From Lachnospiraceae bacterium RM5 (lineage in GTDB: Bacteria; Bacillota; Clostridia; Lachnospirales; Lachnospiraceae): a stretch of DNA of 64,000 bases. Positions within the stretch are counted from its first letter, which is position 1; each line of letters opens with the position of its first letter. The stretch covers positions 62,001 to 126,000 of the forward strand of contig FOFK01000007.1 in the NCBI GenBank assembly GCA_900110975.1, written 5' to 3'. Below, piece by piece: positions 44,044-52,708 of this stretch. The position numbers and the translations under genes were made by a program. The notes under the pieces are model-generated. The model ran no database searches. It had not been told where the DNA came from and saw only the letters and a list, made by a program, of their open reading frames with translations.

Positions 44044-46326
44044 TTATTTGCATCCGTACCATGCGATACCTTCACTGCGCCATGCACTTGTAGCAGTTAA
44101 ATGATTGTGTTCAATCAGGCTTGATGTAAAGTTATGATTGAATTTTGATTGTGATGGCTTGCAATCCCTGTAAATTGGAACATCTTTTGAGGTATCTGAA
44201 TACCATGCGATACCTTCATATCTCCATCCAAGTCTTATAAGAGTATTTTTTTCGTTTGATGACATTGTATATAAATGTTCTCCTGTATTTGGATTAAATA
44301 CTCTGAAAACCGGACTTGAACTCATTTTTGGCACGTAACAAAGAATGCCTTCGTCTCTCCAGGTTTTTCCGGAAGTAAGATGATTTTTTTCTGCTAAACT
44401 CTTTGTATATAAGTGTTCTCCGGTTTTTAAATTAAAAACTCTATATACAGGAACACAGTAGTTGCAGCTTCGTTTACAACTGAATATTGACTGTTGTCTT
44501 AACAACCAGTTTGCATAAGCATTTATATTTTCGCTGTATGTGGCAAGTACAGGGTAATGGCCTTTATCTGTGTATTTTCCAAGTATCTGCCATCTTGAAT
44601 AATTCATATCAGATGAATTTGTCAGATAGTTTCCAAGGTGTTTAACATCGTAGTACATTTCATTGAATGATACTTTGTTTTCATTGTAATAATTTACATA
44701 CAGATTTCTAAACTGCGAATATTCAGTAAGGTCGTTGTAGATTTTTAGAAGCCTCATATGATAAAAATCTGATGGATTGGAATGTGAGCCTGAATTTGCT
44801 GAATCAAAATCCCACAATGGTCCATTTGAAATTTCACCGCCTTTATGGTCCTGATACCAGTAATTGCTTGTTGTTACAGCGTCTACATTATTGAGATAGT
44901 CGTTAACAAGCATCATTTGTATAACGGATTTTTCATCAAGTAGAGTGGCAATATCTTTCCAACCGGCAGCGGTCTTAGGATTGGTAGCAATCTTTTTTTC
45001 TAAAGTATAAAGGTCGGATTTAAATTCATTAAAACGTTCAGTTGCATCCGCATAATCAGGATCTTTTATACAAAAGACTTTGTTATAATAGTCTTTAAAA
45101 TAAATATCATCGCTGTTTGCAAGTCCGTCAAGTTCGAAAATAACGCCATTTTCTGAGAGGTTAACCCTTCCTTCACCAATTTCAATTTTCTCACATATCA
45201 TGTAGTTTCCACGATATTCGCCGTTTATCCATAAATCAACAAAAGCATAATCAGGAGTTTCTTCCATGCCAAGTCGTTTTCCAAGATCAAAAGCAGTTGC
45301 ATTTCTTACCAGTGTTGGATCTGAAGAGTTAGCGATAAGAAGCCATTTTTTTGCCTTCTCCATACCAAGTACACTTTTTTTCTTTTCAAATTTTATCTGA
45401 TATCCTTTTTTATCAGTCTCTGTCCAGGAACTGTTTCCTCTTCCTTTGAATTCAACATTTCCTGCCTCCGAGAGATTGTTTCCGGAATTTGCAGGATCTG
45501 TAAGTTTAAAAGAATTATTTTTATATTTAATATCTTTTCCATTTGCGTGAACCGTGCTTAAATCGGTATCTTTTAATGTTATGCTGATACATGGGATATC
45601 TGATTTTTTAATAATAAAATATTTTGTGTTTCCGGAATCATCTGTTATATCATAGGTGGTATTTGTGTTGAAACCTGTTAAAACAGTGGACTCTGTATTG
45701 GACTCTGTATTGGAAACTGTATTGGACTCTGTAGTGGAATCTGCATTGGACTCTGCAGCATAATTGGCAGTAGAAGTAATGTCTTGGTTGTTTTTAATTC
45801 CTGTTATTAAGGAATTTGTTGTATCCACATTACAGGTGCTGCTGCTTTTTATCATACCATTATAGTGAATTACTAAATTAGCTAAATCAGCGTCAGATGG
45901 AACGAAAATATAATCTAATGTTCCGTCGTTGAAGCTTTCATAAAGCATGTCTGTGTAGAAAGCAAAGTTTGAAGTCTGATTTGCAAAGTTAGAGTAATCT
46001 ATACTGATACCAGCGATGTTAGTGCTGTTATATCTGTTGGCAGCCTGCCCTGGTTCAGTTGATTTGTTTGCTTTGGATGCTTCAAGTGCCTGGCTTGTTT
46101 CGCCTGATTTGAGTGTTTCGTTTGTTTCAGATGCTTCGCTTGTTTCACCGGCTGTTGCAACATTATTTTTATCTGCAATATTTAAGTTGCTGGCATTATT
46201 TGCGTTATTAGAATTGTTTGTAGTATCAGCATATATATTCGTTGCATTTAGTGGTGTTAAATTGTTTAGTGGCATTGATAAACATATAGCTGATAAAGAT
46301 AGTGCAATTAATTTTTTTAATTTCAT
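44044..46326 (-). CDS. secreted CotH kinase family protein with C-terminal repeats
   Basis: The 760-residue protein has a signal peptide (MKLKKLIALSLSAICLSMPL and on to about residue 33). A low-complexity Asn/Ser/Thr/Glu-rich region follows (about residues 34-105, again around 200-215). The CotH domain comes next: EFKGRGNSSWTETDKKGYQI, WLLIANSSDPTLVRN and GPLWDFDSANS, the last close to the catalytic WDFD motif of CotH atypical kinases. The C-terminal 140 or so residues hold three repeats built on VFNxxTGEHLYT and W.xEGIAWY, as in DUF5648-like domains of secreted lipases and hydrolases. ATG 46326 has AAAGGA seven bases upstream; ATG 46344 does not. It probably acts at the cell surface; the substrate is unknown. 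Confidence 0.86.
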   Translation of the reverse strand: MKLKKLIALSLSAICLSMPLNNLTPLNATNIYADTTNNSNNANNASNLNIADKNNVATAGETSEASETNETLKSGETSQALEASKANKSTEPGQAANRYNSTNIAGISIDYSNFANQTSNFAFYTDMLYESFNDGTLDYIFVPSDADLANLVIHYNGMIKSSSTCNVDTTNSLITGIKNNQDITSTANYAAESNADSTTESNTVSNTESNTESTVLTGFNTNTTYDITDDSGNTKYFIIKKSDIPCISITLKDTDLSTVHANGKDIKYKNNSFKLTDPANSGNNLSEAGNVEFKGRGNSSWTETDKKGYQIKFEKKKSVLGMEKAKKWLLIANSSDPTLVRNATAFDLGKRLGMEETPDYAFVDLWINGEYRGNYMICEKIEIGEGRVNLSENGVIFELDGLANSDDIYFKDYYNKVFCIKDPDYADATERFNEFKSDLYTLEKKIATNPKTAAGWKDIATLLDEKSVIQMMLVNDYLNNVDAVTTSNYWYQDHKGGEISNGPLWDFDSANSGSHSNPSDFYHMRLLKIYNDLTEYSQFRNLYVNYYNENKVSFNEMYYDVKHLGNYLTNSSDMNYSRWQILGKYTDKGHYPVLATYSENINAYANWLLRQQSIFSCKRSCNYCVPVYRVFNLKTGEHLYTKSLAEKNHLTSGKTWRDEGILCYVPKMSSSPVFRVFNPNTGEHLYTMSSNEKNTLIRLGWRYEGIAWYSDTSKDVPIYRDCKPSQSKFNHNFTSSLIEHNHLTATSAWRSEGIAWYGCK

Positions 46327-46536
46327 TTCATTTTTCCTTTGCATAAAAAAGTATAGTCTTTTAGTGTTGTTGAAAACATTATAGTTAACTGATAGTTAGA
46401 CTGATAGTTAGAATAGCAGTTAATCAATTTAAATTATTATGTTTAATATAAAACATAACAGTATGTATATATTTTACTATAGATTTATTTTTTATCCAAA
46501 TATAAAATTCCAATGGTGATGAGAAGAAATTATTGA

Positions 46537-47110
46537 TTACTAGTAGATGGAAAAATTTCTCGAGATTCTAGTAGTCGGTGAAAGTGAATTACTAGCGGGA
46601 GGGAAAAATGCTGAAATTCTAGTAGTCGCCGAAAGTGAATTACTAGCGAGAGGGAGAATTTCTCGAAATTCTAGTAGTCGGTGAAAGTGAATTACTAGCG
46701 GGAGGGAAAAAATGCTGAGATTCTAGTAGTCGGTGAGAAAGGATTACTAGCGAGATGGAAAAAATGCTGAGATTCTAGTAGTCGGTGAAAGGAAATTACT
46801 AGCGAGAGGGAAAATTTCTCGAAATTCTAGTAGTTGGTGAAAGGAAATTACTAGCGAGAGGGAAAAAATGCTGAGATTCTAGTAGTCGGAGAAAGGAGAT
46901 TACTAGCGAGAGGGAAAATTTCTCGAAATTCTAGTAGTCGGTGAAAGTGAATTACTAGCGGGAGGGAAAAAATGCTGAGATTCTAGTAGTCGCCGAAAGA
47001 AGATTACTAGCGAGAGGAAAAAACTGCTGAGATTCTAGTAGTCCGCGAGAAAGAATTAATGGAAATTACTAGCGAAAGGAAAAATCTCTCGAAATTCTAG
47101 TAATCGTTGA
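46537..47110. repeat. 52-bp palindromic repeat array 2
   Basis: Cores start at 46568, 46619, 46671, 46723, 46775, 46827, 46879, 46931, 46983, 47035 and 47097; spacing is 52 bp except the first step (51) and the last (62, a 10-base insertion). A partial unit begins at 46537. Each unit has CTAGTAGTC then, about 14 bases on, ATTACTAG, followed by a purine-rich linker of two types: A (AAAATGCTGAGATT) or B (AATTTCTCGAAATT). Linkers read B A B A A, B A B A A, B, and units 46671 and 46931 are identical, so a five-unit block of 260 bp was duplicated. It lies between the divergent CotH and gdpP genes, inverted relative to array 1. Confidence 0.93.
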
Positions 47111-47137
47111 ACGTCATCGAAGAAGAATTGCTGTAAT

Positions 47138-47166
47138 TTGATTTATATATTGATAAATGATATAAT
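47138..47166 (+). promoter_or_regulatory. gdpP promoter
   Basis: TTGATT (47138-47143), 17 bp, and a perfect TATAAT (47161-47166), about 28 bases downstream of the last repeat core and just before the gdpP ribosome site. Confidence 0.75.
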
Positions 47167-47186
47167 CAAGCATTATGGAGGATGCT

Positions 47187-49364
47187 ATGAAACAAAATAA
47201 AATGCCAGGATATTTTTATATCCCGATATATTTTTTGATTATGATAATTCTTGCGGCACTTGCACTTTTTTATGTTGATAAAAAAGCAGGTGTGTTTGCT
47301 TTTATATTTTGCTTTGTGCTTGGAATAGTTGCATTAGCATTTTTCTATTATTGTAAGAATGCGTACAAGCAGGACTTGATAGAATTTGCGATGGATTATA
47401 CCCAGGTGCAGAAAAAGCTTGTTACTAATCTTAAAATGCCTTATGCAATAATAGATTTAAATGGAAAATTTTTGTGGGGAAATAGCTTGTTTAAAGAATT
47501 ATGTGATATGGAAAATAACAAGTATATTTCTGATGTGTTTGATGAAGTAAATATTGATAAATGGAATTTATATGCAGGATATGAAGAAAAAAATATAGAA
47601 GGGGACAAAAGCAATAATTCAAGCAATAATTCAAGTAATAATTCAAGCAATAATTCAGATAAAGCCGGAAATGATAAGGACAGGAATAATAAAGCCGTAG
47701 GAAAAACTGCAGATAAAAAAACTGCAGACAAAAATACTGCAGATAAAAATACTGAAGAAGAGGTTATTGTTTCGTACAATGACCATATTTACAGGCTTGA
47801 ATATAATCTTATAACCATAGATAGTGGAATGGATGATACAACATCAAATAATATGGTTGCAGTTTATCTTTTTGATGAGACAACAGAAAGACGTTTGAAG
47901 AAAGAAAATTTCGAGCAGAAGATGGCTTGTGGTCTTGTTTATATTGATAACTATGATGATGTATTAGAGAGTATTGAAGGTGTCAGAGGTTCGCTTCTTG
48001 CTGCTCTTATTGAAAGAAGAATAAATAAGTATTTTAACCAGTATAATGCCATGGTTAAGAGACTTGAAAAGGATAAATATCTTATTGTAATTAAGCAGAA
48101 ATACATTTCGATTTTGCAGAGTAATAAGTTTTCGTTGCTTGATGAAGTTAAGAATGTAAATATCGGAAATGAGATGGCTGTTACTTTAAGTATTGGTTTT
48201 GGTATTAATGCCGCAGAGTATACACAGAATTATGAATATTCGAGAATCGCAATGGATCTTGCTCTTGGACGAGGCGGAGATCAGGCAGTATTAAAGGATG
48301 GAGAAAAATTATATTTTTATGGCGGTAAATCTAAGCAGGTTGAGAAAAATACCAGAGTTAAGGCAAGAGTTAAGGCGCATGCTTTAAGGGAACTTCTTGA
48401 AAGTAAAGATAAAGTTATAATCATGGGGCATAAACTTGGGGATATTGATTCTCTCGGTGCTGCTATGGGTATTTACAGGGCTGCAATTACCATTGGAAAA
48501 GAAGCTTACATTGTGGTGAATAAGGTTACTTCCTCTATTAAGGGTACAATGGAAAATATTAAGGCAGATTCAGAATATCCTGATAACGTATTTATTTCAA
48601 GTGAACAGGCGATTTCTCTTCATAATGAAAATACGGTTGTAGTCGTTGTAGATATCAGTAGAACAAACATGGTTGAGTGTCCGGAAATTTTATCTAAGTC
48701 AAAAAGTATAGTTGTGCTTGACCATCACAGAAGAAGTTCGGATACTATTGAAAATGCGTCATTATCATATATAGAGCCATTTGCTTCATCTGCATCTGAA
48801 ATGGTTGCTGAGATTTTACAATATTTTAGTGATGATTTAAAGATAAGAAATATTGAAGCTGATGCCATGTATGGTGGAATTATGATTGATACAAATAATT
48901 TCTCTAATAAAGCAGGTGTAAGAACTTTTGAAGCGTGTGCTTATTTAAGAAAATGTGGTGCAGATGTGACAAGAGTTCATAAGATGTTCAGGGAAACATT
49001 TGATAATTATAAGTTTAAGGCGAAGGCTATAAGTCAGGCTGAGGCGTATAAAAATATTTATGCCATAACGGACTGCCCTTCGGAGGGCGTTGATTCACCT
49101 ACAGTGCTTGGGGCAAGGATAGCAAATGATATGCTTGATATCAGAGGTGTTAAGGCATCGTTTGTGCTTACGGATTACGATGATAAGATATATATCAGTG
49201 CCAGATCTATGGGTGATTTAAATGTACAGCTTATTATGGAAAAATTAGGTGGTGGAGGTCATCTTGACGTTGCCGGTGCACAGATTGAAGATATGTCCAT
49301 AGGTGAAGTAAGGGAGTATCTTAAGAAAACAATTGATGAGATGGAAACTGATCAGGAGATATAA
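47187..49364 (+). CDS. gdpP: c-di-AMP phosphodiesterase
   Basis: The 725-residue membrane protein has two N-terminal helices (about residues 8-55), a PAS-like domain, a degenerate GGDEF domain ending in LALGRGGDQAVLK, and DHH/DHHA1 phosphodiesterase domains with GHKLGDIDSLGAA, VVDISRT, LDHHRRSSDT and GGGGHLDVAGAQ. It degrades cyclic di-AMP, which controls potassium and cell-wall homeostasis. A low-complexity insert of about 50 residues (Asn/Ser, then Lys/Thr/Ala/Asp) interrupts the PAS-like region around residues 142-192 and derives from 12-bp and 15-bp tandem repeats. ATG 47187 has GGAGG five bases upstream. gdpP-rplI-dnaB is a conserved order. Confidence 0.94.
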   Translation: MKQNKMPGYFYIPIYFLIMIILAALALFYVDKKAGVFAFIFCFVLGIVALAFFYYCKNAYKQDLIEFAMDYTQVQKKLVTNLKMPYAIIDLNGKFLWGNSLFKELCDMENNKYISDVFDEVNIDKWNLYAGYEEKNIEGDKSNNSSNNSSNNSSNNSDKAGNDKDRNNKAVGKTADKKTADKNTADKNTEEEVIVSYNDHIYRLEYNLITIDSGMDDTTSNNMVAVYLFDETTERRLKKENFEQKMACGLVYIDNYDDVLESIEGVRGSLLAALIERRINKYFNQYNAMVKRLEKDKYLIVIKQKYISILQSNKFSLLDEVKNVNIGNEMAVTLSIGFGINAAEYTQNYEYSRIAMDLALGRGGDQAVLKDGEKLYFYGGKSKQVEKNTRVKARVKAHALRELLESKDKVIIMGHKLGDIDSLGAAMGIYRAAITIGKEAYIVVNKVTSSIKGTMENIKADSEYPDNVFISSEQAISLHNENTVVVVVDISRTNMVECPEILSKSKSIVVLDHHRRSSDTIENASLSYIEPFASSASEMVAEILQYFSDDLKIRNIEADAMYGGIMIDTNNFSNKAGVRTFEACAYLRKCGADVTRVHKMFRETFDNYKFKAKAISQAEAYKNIYAITDCPSEGVDSPTVLGARIANDMLDIRGVKASFVLTDYDDKIYISARSMGDLNVQLIMEKLGGGGHLDVAGAQIEDMSIGEVREYLKKTIDEMETDQEI

Positions 49365-49399
49365 TAGAGATATAATTTGTAAAAGGATAATTAGATGAT

Positions 49400-49522
49400 T
49401 ATAAAACCATCATGCCACGAATGTGGCATGATGAATTTGGATACAAATCATCTTTACAAGTGAACTTGTAAGAGTGATTTGTATCCAAATTCCATGTGCG
49501 ACAAGTCACACATGGTTTTATA
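49400..49522. repeat. multi-branched palindromic intergenic element (49 kb)
   Basis: Outer stem TATAAAACCAT (49400-49410) pairs perfectly with ATGGTTTTATA (49512-49522). Inside are CATGCCAC/GTGGCATG with a 4-base loop (49411-49430), a perfect 17-bp stem AATTTGGATACAAATCA (49434-49450) with its complement at 49475-49491 capped by TACAAG/CTTGTA, and TGTG/CACA (49495-49510). No T tract follows, so it is not a plain terminator. It lies between gdpP and rplI, both on the plus strand. Confidence 0.88.
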
Positions 49523-49591
49523 AACAAGGTTTTGCGATTAAGATATATAGAATCAAATAAACAGACATAATATCAGGAAGGAGATCTGAAG

Positions 49592-50038
49592 ATGGAAGTT
49601 ATATTATTACAGGATGTAAAGGCACTTGGGAAAAAAGGTGAAATAGTATCCGTAAATGAAGGATATGCAAAAAATTTTCTTTTAAAGAAAAAGTTTGCAG
49701 TTGTTGCGGATAATAAAAATAAAAATGATCTTAAACTTCAGAATGCAAATAATGAAAAAATTGCAAAAGAAAAACTTGAGAATGCAAAGGAAATGGCAAA
49801 GAAGATAGAGGATTCAGTAGTTAATCTTAAAATTAAAGTTGGAAGTAATGGCAGGGTTTTTGGTTCTGTAAGTTCTAAAGAAATTGCAGCAGCAGCAAAA
49901 GATATAGGTCTTGATATAGATAAAAAGAAGATTCATATGGATGATCATATTAAAAGCGTTGGAACACATAAAGTTAAGATTAAATTACATCCTGAAGTGT
50001 CTGCTATGCTTACAGTAAAAGTGGAAGGTATGGAATAA
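49592..50038 (+). CDS. rplI: 50S ribosomal protein L9
   Basis: The 148-residue protein starts MEVILLQDVKALGKKGEIVSV with NEGYAKNFLLKKKFAV, the N-terminal rRNA-binding domain of L9, followed by a long helix and a C-terminal domain ending in HPEVSAMLTVKVEG. AAGGAGA precedes the ATG. The stop is separated from dnaB by a single base. Confidence 0.98.
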   Translation: MEVILLQDVKALGKKGEIVSVNEGYAKNFLLKKKFAVVADNKNKNDLKLQNANNEKIAKEKLENAKEMAKKIEDSVVNLKIKVGSNGRVFGSVSSKEIAAAAKDIGLDIDKKKIHMDDHIKSVGTHKVKIKLHPEVSAMLTVKVEGME

Positions 50039-50039
50039 T

Positions 50040-51395
50040 ATGGATGAAGCATTAGTGAGAAAAATAATGCCTCATGATACCCTTGTTGAACAGGCTGTCA
50101 TAGGTTCAATGCTTATGGATAATGAGGCTATTGAAATTGCAACAGAAATAGTTAATGCTGATGATTTTTATGAAACACAATATAAAAATGTTTTTGAAGC
50201 AATAACTGCTCTTTATAATGAGGGCAAAAACGTGGATGTTGTTACGCTTCAGGACAGACTTAAGTCAATGCAGGTTCCTGAACAATATTCAGATGCTTCA
50301 TTTCTTATGGAAGCAGTTGATGCTGTTCCTATTTCCGGTGGAATAAAAGAACATGCACGTATTGTAAAAGAAAAATCTATTTTAAGAAAACTTATTACAA
50401 TAAATGATGGTATTTCAAAGGATTGCTATACAGGAAAGAAAAGTATCGATGAAATCCTTGAAGAAACTGAAAAGGAAGTATTTAAACTTACCCAGTACAG
50501 GAATGTTGGAGAAATGACATCGATAAGGGATATTGTTGTTTCTGCTCTTGGAAATATTGAAAAAAGTTCAAAGATGAATGGCGTAGTTACGGGTATTCCT
50601 TCAGGATTTACGGATCTTGATTATATGACAGCAGGTTTTCATAATTCGGATCTTGTGCTTATTGCTGCAAGACCTGCCATGGGTAAAACATCATTTGAAT
50701 TAAATATTGCTGAATATATGTGCTTTAGAAAGAAAATGAAAGTTGCACTTTTCAGTCTGGAAATGTCAAAAGAACAGCTTGTTAACAGACTTTTATCCAT
50801 GGAATCAGGAGTTGATTCCCAGAAAATAAGGACAGGAAGTCTTGATGAAGAAGATTGGATGAGACTTGCAGAAAGTTCTGTTGTTATCGGCGAATCAGGT
50901 CTTATCATAGATGATACACCAAGTATTTCCATTGGTGAACTTCGTTCAAAATGTAGAAAATATAAGCTTGAGGGCGGGCTTGACATTGTAATGATTGACT
51001 ATTTACAGCTTATGACTGCAGGTGGAAAAGTTGAAAACAGACAAAATGAAATTTCCGAAATTTCAAGAAAATTAAAAGCACTCGCAAGGGAAATAGATGT
51101 TCCTGTTATTGCACTTTCACAGCTTAGCCGTGCGGTTGAAAAGAGAGATAAAAATGACAGAAGGCCAATGCTTTCGGATCTTCGTGAATCCGGAGCTATA
51201 GAGCAGGATGCGGATATGGTTATGTTCCTTTACAGGGATGATTATTATAATAAAGATTCTGAAAAGAAGGGCATATCAGAAGTTATTATTGCAAAACAAA
51301 GAAACGGTCCTATTGGAACTGTTGAACTGGCATGGCTTCCTGAACGTACTAAGTTTAGAAATCTTCCTAAAAAAGGCTTTGGAGATAACCAATGA
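50040..51395 (+). CDS. dnaB: replicative DNA helicase
   Basis: The 451-residue hexameric helicase unwinds DNA at the fork. An N-terminal helical domain (PHDTLVEQAVIGSMLMDNEA) is linked to a RecA-like motor with the P-loop ARPAMGKTSFELNIA, VALFSLEMSKEQL, DIVMIDYLQLM and SQLSRAVEKR. It overlaps the next gene by four bases and directly follows rplI. Confidence 0.97.
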   Translation: MDEALVRKIMPHDTLVEQAVIGSMLMDNEAIEIATEIVNADDFYETQYKNVFEAITALYNEGKNVDVVTLQDRLKSMQVPEQYSDASFLMEAVDAVPISGGIKEHARIVKEKSILRKLITINDGISKDCYTGKKSIDEILEETEKEVFKLTQYRNVGEMTSIRDIVVSALGNIEKSSKMNGVVTGIPSGFTDLDYMTAGFHNSDLVLIAARPAMGKTSFELNIAEYMCFRKKMKVALFSLEMSKEQLVNRLLSMESGVDSQKIRTGSLDEEDWMRLAESSVVIGESGLIIDDTPSISIGELRSKCRKYKLEGGLDIVMIDYLQLMTAGGKVENRQNEISEISRKLKALAREIDVPVIALSQLSRAVEKRDKNDRRPMLSDLRESGAIEQDADMVMFLYRDDYYNKDSEKKGISEVIIAKQRNGPIGTVELAWLPERTKFRNLPKKGFGDNQ

Positions 51396-52000
51396 GAATA
51401 AAAAAAATATATGAGGACAGATATGTATGCTGTCTTTATGAAGATGATTTTGATTTTTATGGAATCGATTTAAAAGAATTTAAATATAATACCCTTGAAA
51501 GTGAAGAACTTTTTAATGATATTATAAATAAAATAAATGAGATTATTTCAGATGATGAATCATATCTTATGGTTTCAGAGTTTGATAAAAAGGAATGTGT
51601 TTTTGAGATGATTCCTTTTAGTGATTTACTTATGGTTATTGTAAGTAATGAAGGTGCTGAAATGAAAAACAATCTGGATGATTTTGAACTTTTAGATTCT
51701 TATGAAGAATTACATCAGAATAAGATAATGTATAAGTTTAAAAATTTAGATAATGTTATTAATTTAGCAAGGATTGTAAAGGGAAATTTTGAATTTTGTA
51801 ATTCGCTTTATCTTTATAATGATGAGCTGTATCTTGGGATACTGGCACTTGAAGATGAAATATTTAATAATGGATTTATAAGACTAATGGCCGATTATTC
51901 GGATGAAAAAGTAAACTATGATTTTATGATTCCACGCATACATTCAAAGGGCAAAATTCTTATAAAGAAAAATGCCCTGCAGATGTTGCAGGACACTTGA
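51392..52000 (+). CDS. MecA-like Clp adaptor protein
   Basis: The 202-residue acidic protein begins MRIKKIYEDRYVCCL and keeps the MecA pattern: an N-terminal ligand domain (LKEFKYNTLESEELFNDI, like the LxELxYGSEKAxxLFxD of MecA), an acidic linker, and a C-terminal domain with NLDNVINLARIVK, NSLYLYNDELYLGI and GKILIKKNALQML. MecA proteins deliver substrates to ClpC. Similarity is modest and read by eye, so the role is inferred. Its start overlaps the dnaB stop, implying coupling with the replication gene, an unusual place for this adaptor. Confidence 0.68.
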   Translation: MRIKKIYEDRYVCCLYEDDFDFYGIDLKEFKYNTLESEELFNDIINKINEIISDDESYLMVSEFDKKECVFEMIPFSDLLMVIVSNEGAEMKNNLDDFELLDSYEELHQNKIMYKFKNLDNVINLARIVKGNFEFCNSLYLYNDELYLGILALEDEIFNNGFIRLMADYSDEKVNYDFMIPRIHSKGKILIKKNALQMLQDT

Positions 52001-52029
52001 TTTATATTTTTTGTTGTTAATTTTATAAA

Positions 52030-52236
52030 TTAGCCGATTGACTGAAGATAGTCATTTATATCATTTACAAGATCATCAGGATCAAGTCCGTGAACAAATG
52101 CTGCTTCTTCAAGAGTTTCGCCCCATGATGATGGACATCCGATGCAGTGCATTCCTGAATTTATAAGGATAGGTGTGATACCTTCGTCAATTTTTAATAA
52201 ATCACTTATGATAGTTGTTTTATCTACTTTAGCCAT
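52030..52236 (-). CDS. DUF1858 domain protein
   Basis: The 68-residue protein contains INSGMHCIGCPSSWGETLEEAA, the DUF1858 pattern with a CxxC-type pair next to a short helical bundle, often described as a putative redox disulfide domain linked to hybrid-cluster proteins. AGGAAAAAAT lies just before the ATG. It is convergent with the MecA-like gene and divergent from a ferredoxin gene. Its function is not established. Confidence 0.85.
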   Translation of the reverse strand: MAKVDKTTIISDLLKIDEGITPILINSGMHCIGCPSSWGETLEEAAFVHGLDPDDLVNDINDYLQSIG

Positions 52237-52306
52237 TATTTTTTCCTCGCTTTCAAAATTTGTTTAAACGTAATATACTACATATTTTATTTTTTGTAAA
52301 TGGATA

Positions 52307-52362
52307 TTGAAGTTAAAGGGATTTTTTTATATAATATTTAATAGATTTGGTTGCAAATCTAT
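52307..52362 (+). promoter_or_regulatory. ferredoxin promoter and 5' hairpin
   Basis: TTGAAG (52307-52312), 17 bp, and a perfect TATAAT (52330-52335). A perfect 9-bp hairpin ATAGATTTG/CAAATCTAT (52341-52349 and 52354-52362, loop GTTG) starts right at the predicted transcript start, which could protect the mRNA 5' end. Confidence 0.75.
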
Positions 52363-52396
52363 ATATCGTATAAAGACACAAAAGGAGGTGTAAGTT

Positions 52397-52567
52397 ATGG
52401 CACACGTAATTAATGATGGATGTTTAATGTGTGGCGCTTGTGCAGGAACATGTCCTGTTGGTGCTATTTCAGAAGGAGCAGATAAGTATGTTATCGATGC
52501 TGATGTCTGTATCGATTGTGGAGCTTGTGAAGCAGGATGTCCTGCAGGAGTTATCGCTGCTGAATAA
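52397..52567 (+). CDS. 2[4Fe-4S] ferredoxin
   Basis: The 56-residue electron carrier has two clostridial-type cluster motifs, CLMCGACAGTCP and CIDCGACEAGCP, each with the CxxCxxCxxxCP spacing. It is an acidic soluble protein that would pass electrons among anaerobic oxidoreductases. AAAGGAGGTG precedes the ATG, one of the strongest ribosome sites in the window, and promoter, 5' hairpin and terminator are all present, so it is probably a highly expressed monocistronic gene. It is a possible donor for the reductase-like flavoprotein at 13206, by inference only. Confidence 0.97.
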   Translation: MAHVINDGCLMCGACAGTCPVGAISEGADKYVIDADVCIDCGACEAGCPAGVIAAE

Positions 52568-52615
52568 TTCTGGAAAAATTTTATAATATAAAATATTATG
52601 AAGCTTAAAAAATAA

Positions 52616-52646
52616 AGCCGGTGTATATTATATACACTGGTTTTTT
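52616..52646 (+). terminator. terminator of ferredoxin gene
   Basis: CCGGTGTATA (52618-52627) pairs with TATACACTGG (52631-52640), with one G-U pair and loop TTA, followed by six T residues. Confidence 0.9.
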
Positions 52647-52674
52647 ATTTGATAAAAATTTTTATAAAAAATGC

Positions 52675-52702
52675 TTTACATTTTGAAATGTTGTGTTATA
52701 AT
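52675..52702 (+). promoter_or_regulatory. promoter in 540-bp noncoding region
   Basis: TTTACA (52675-52680), 16 bp, and TATAAT (52697-52702). No coding start with a ribosome site follows for almost 500 bases. Confidence 0.65.
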
Positions 52703-52708
52703 ATAGTT

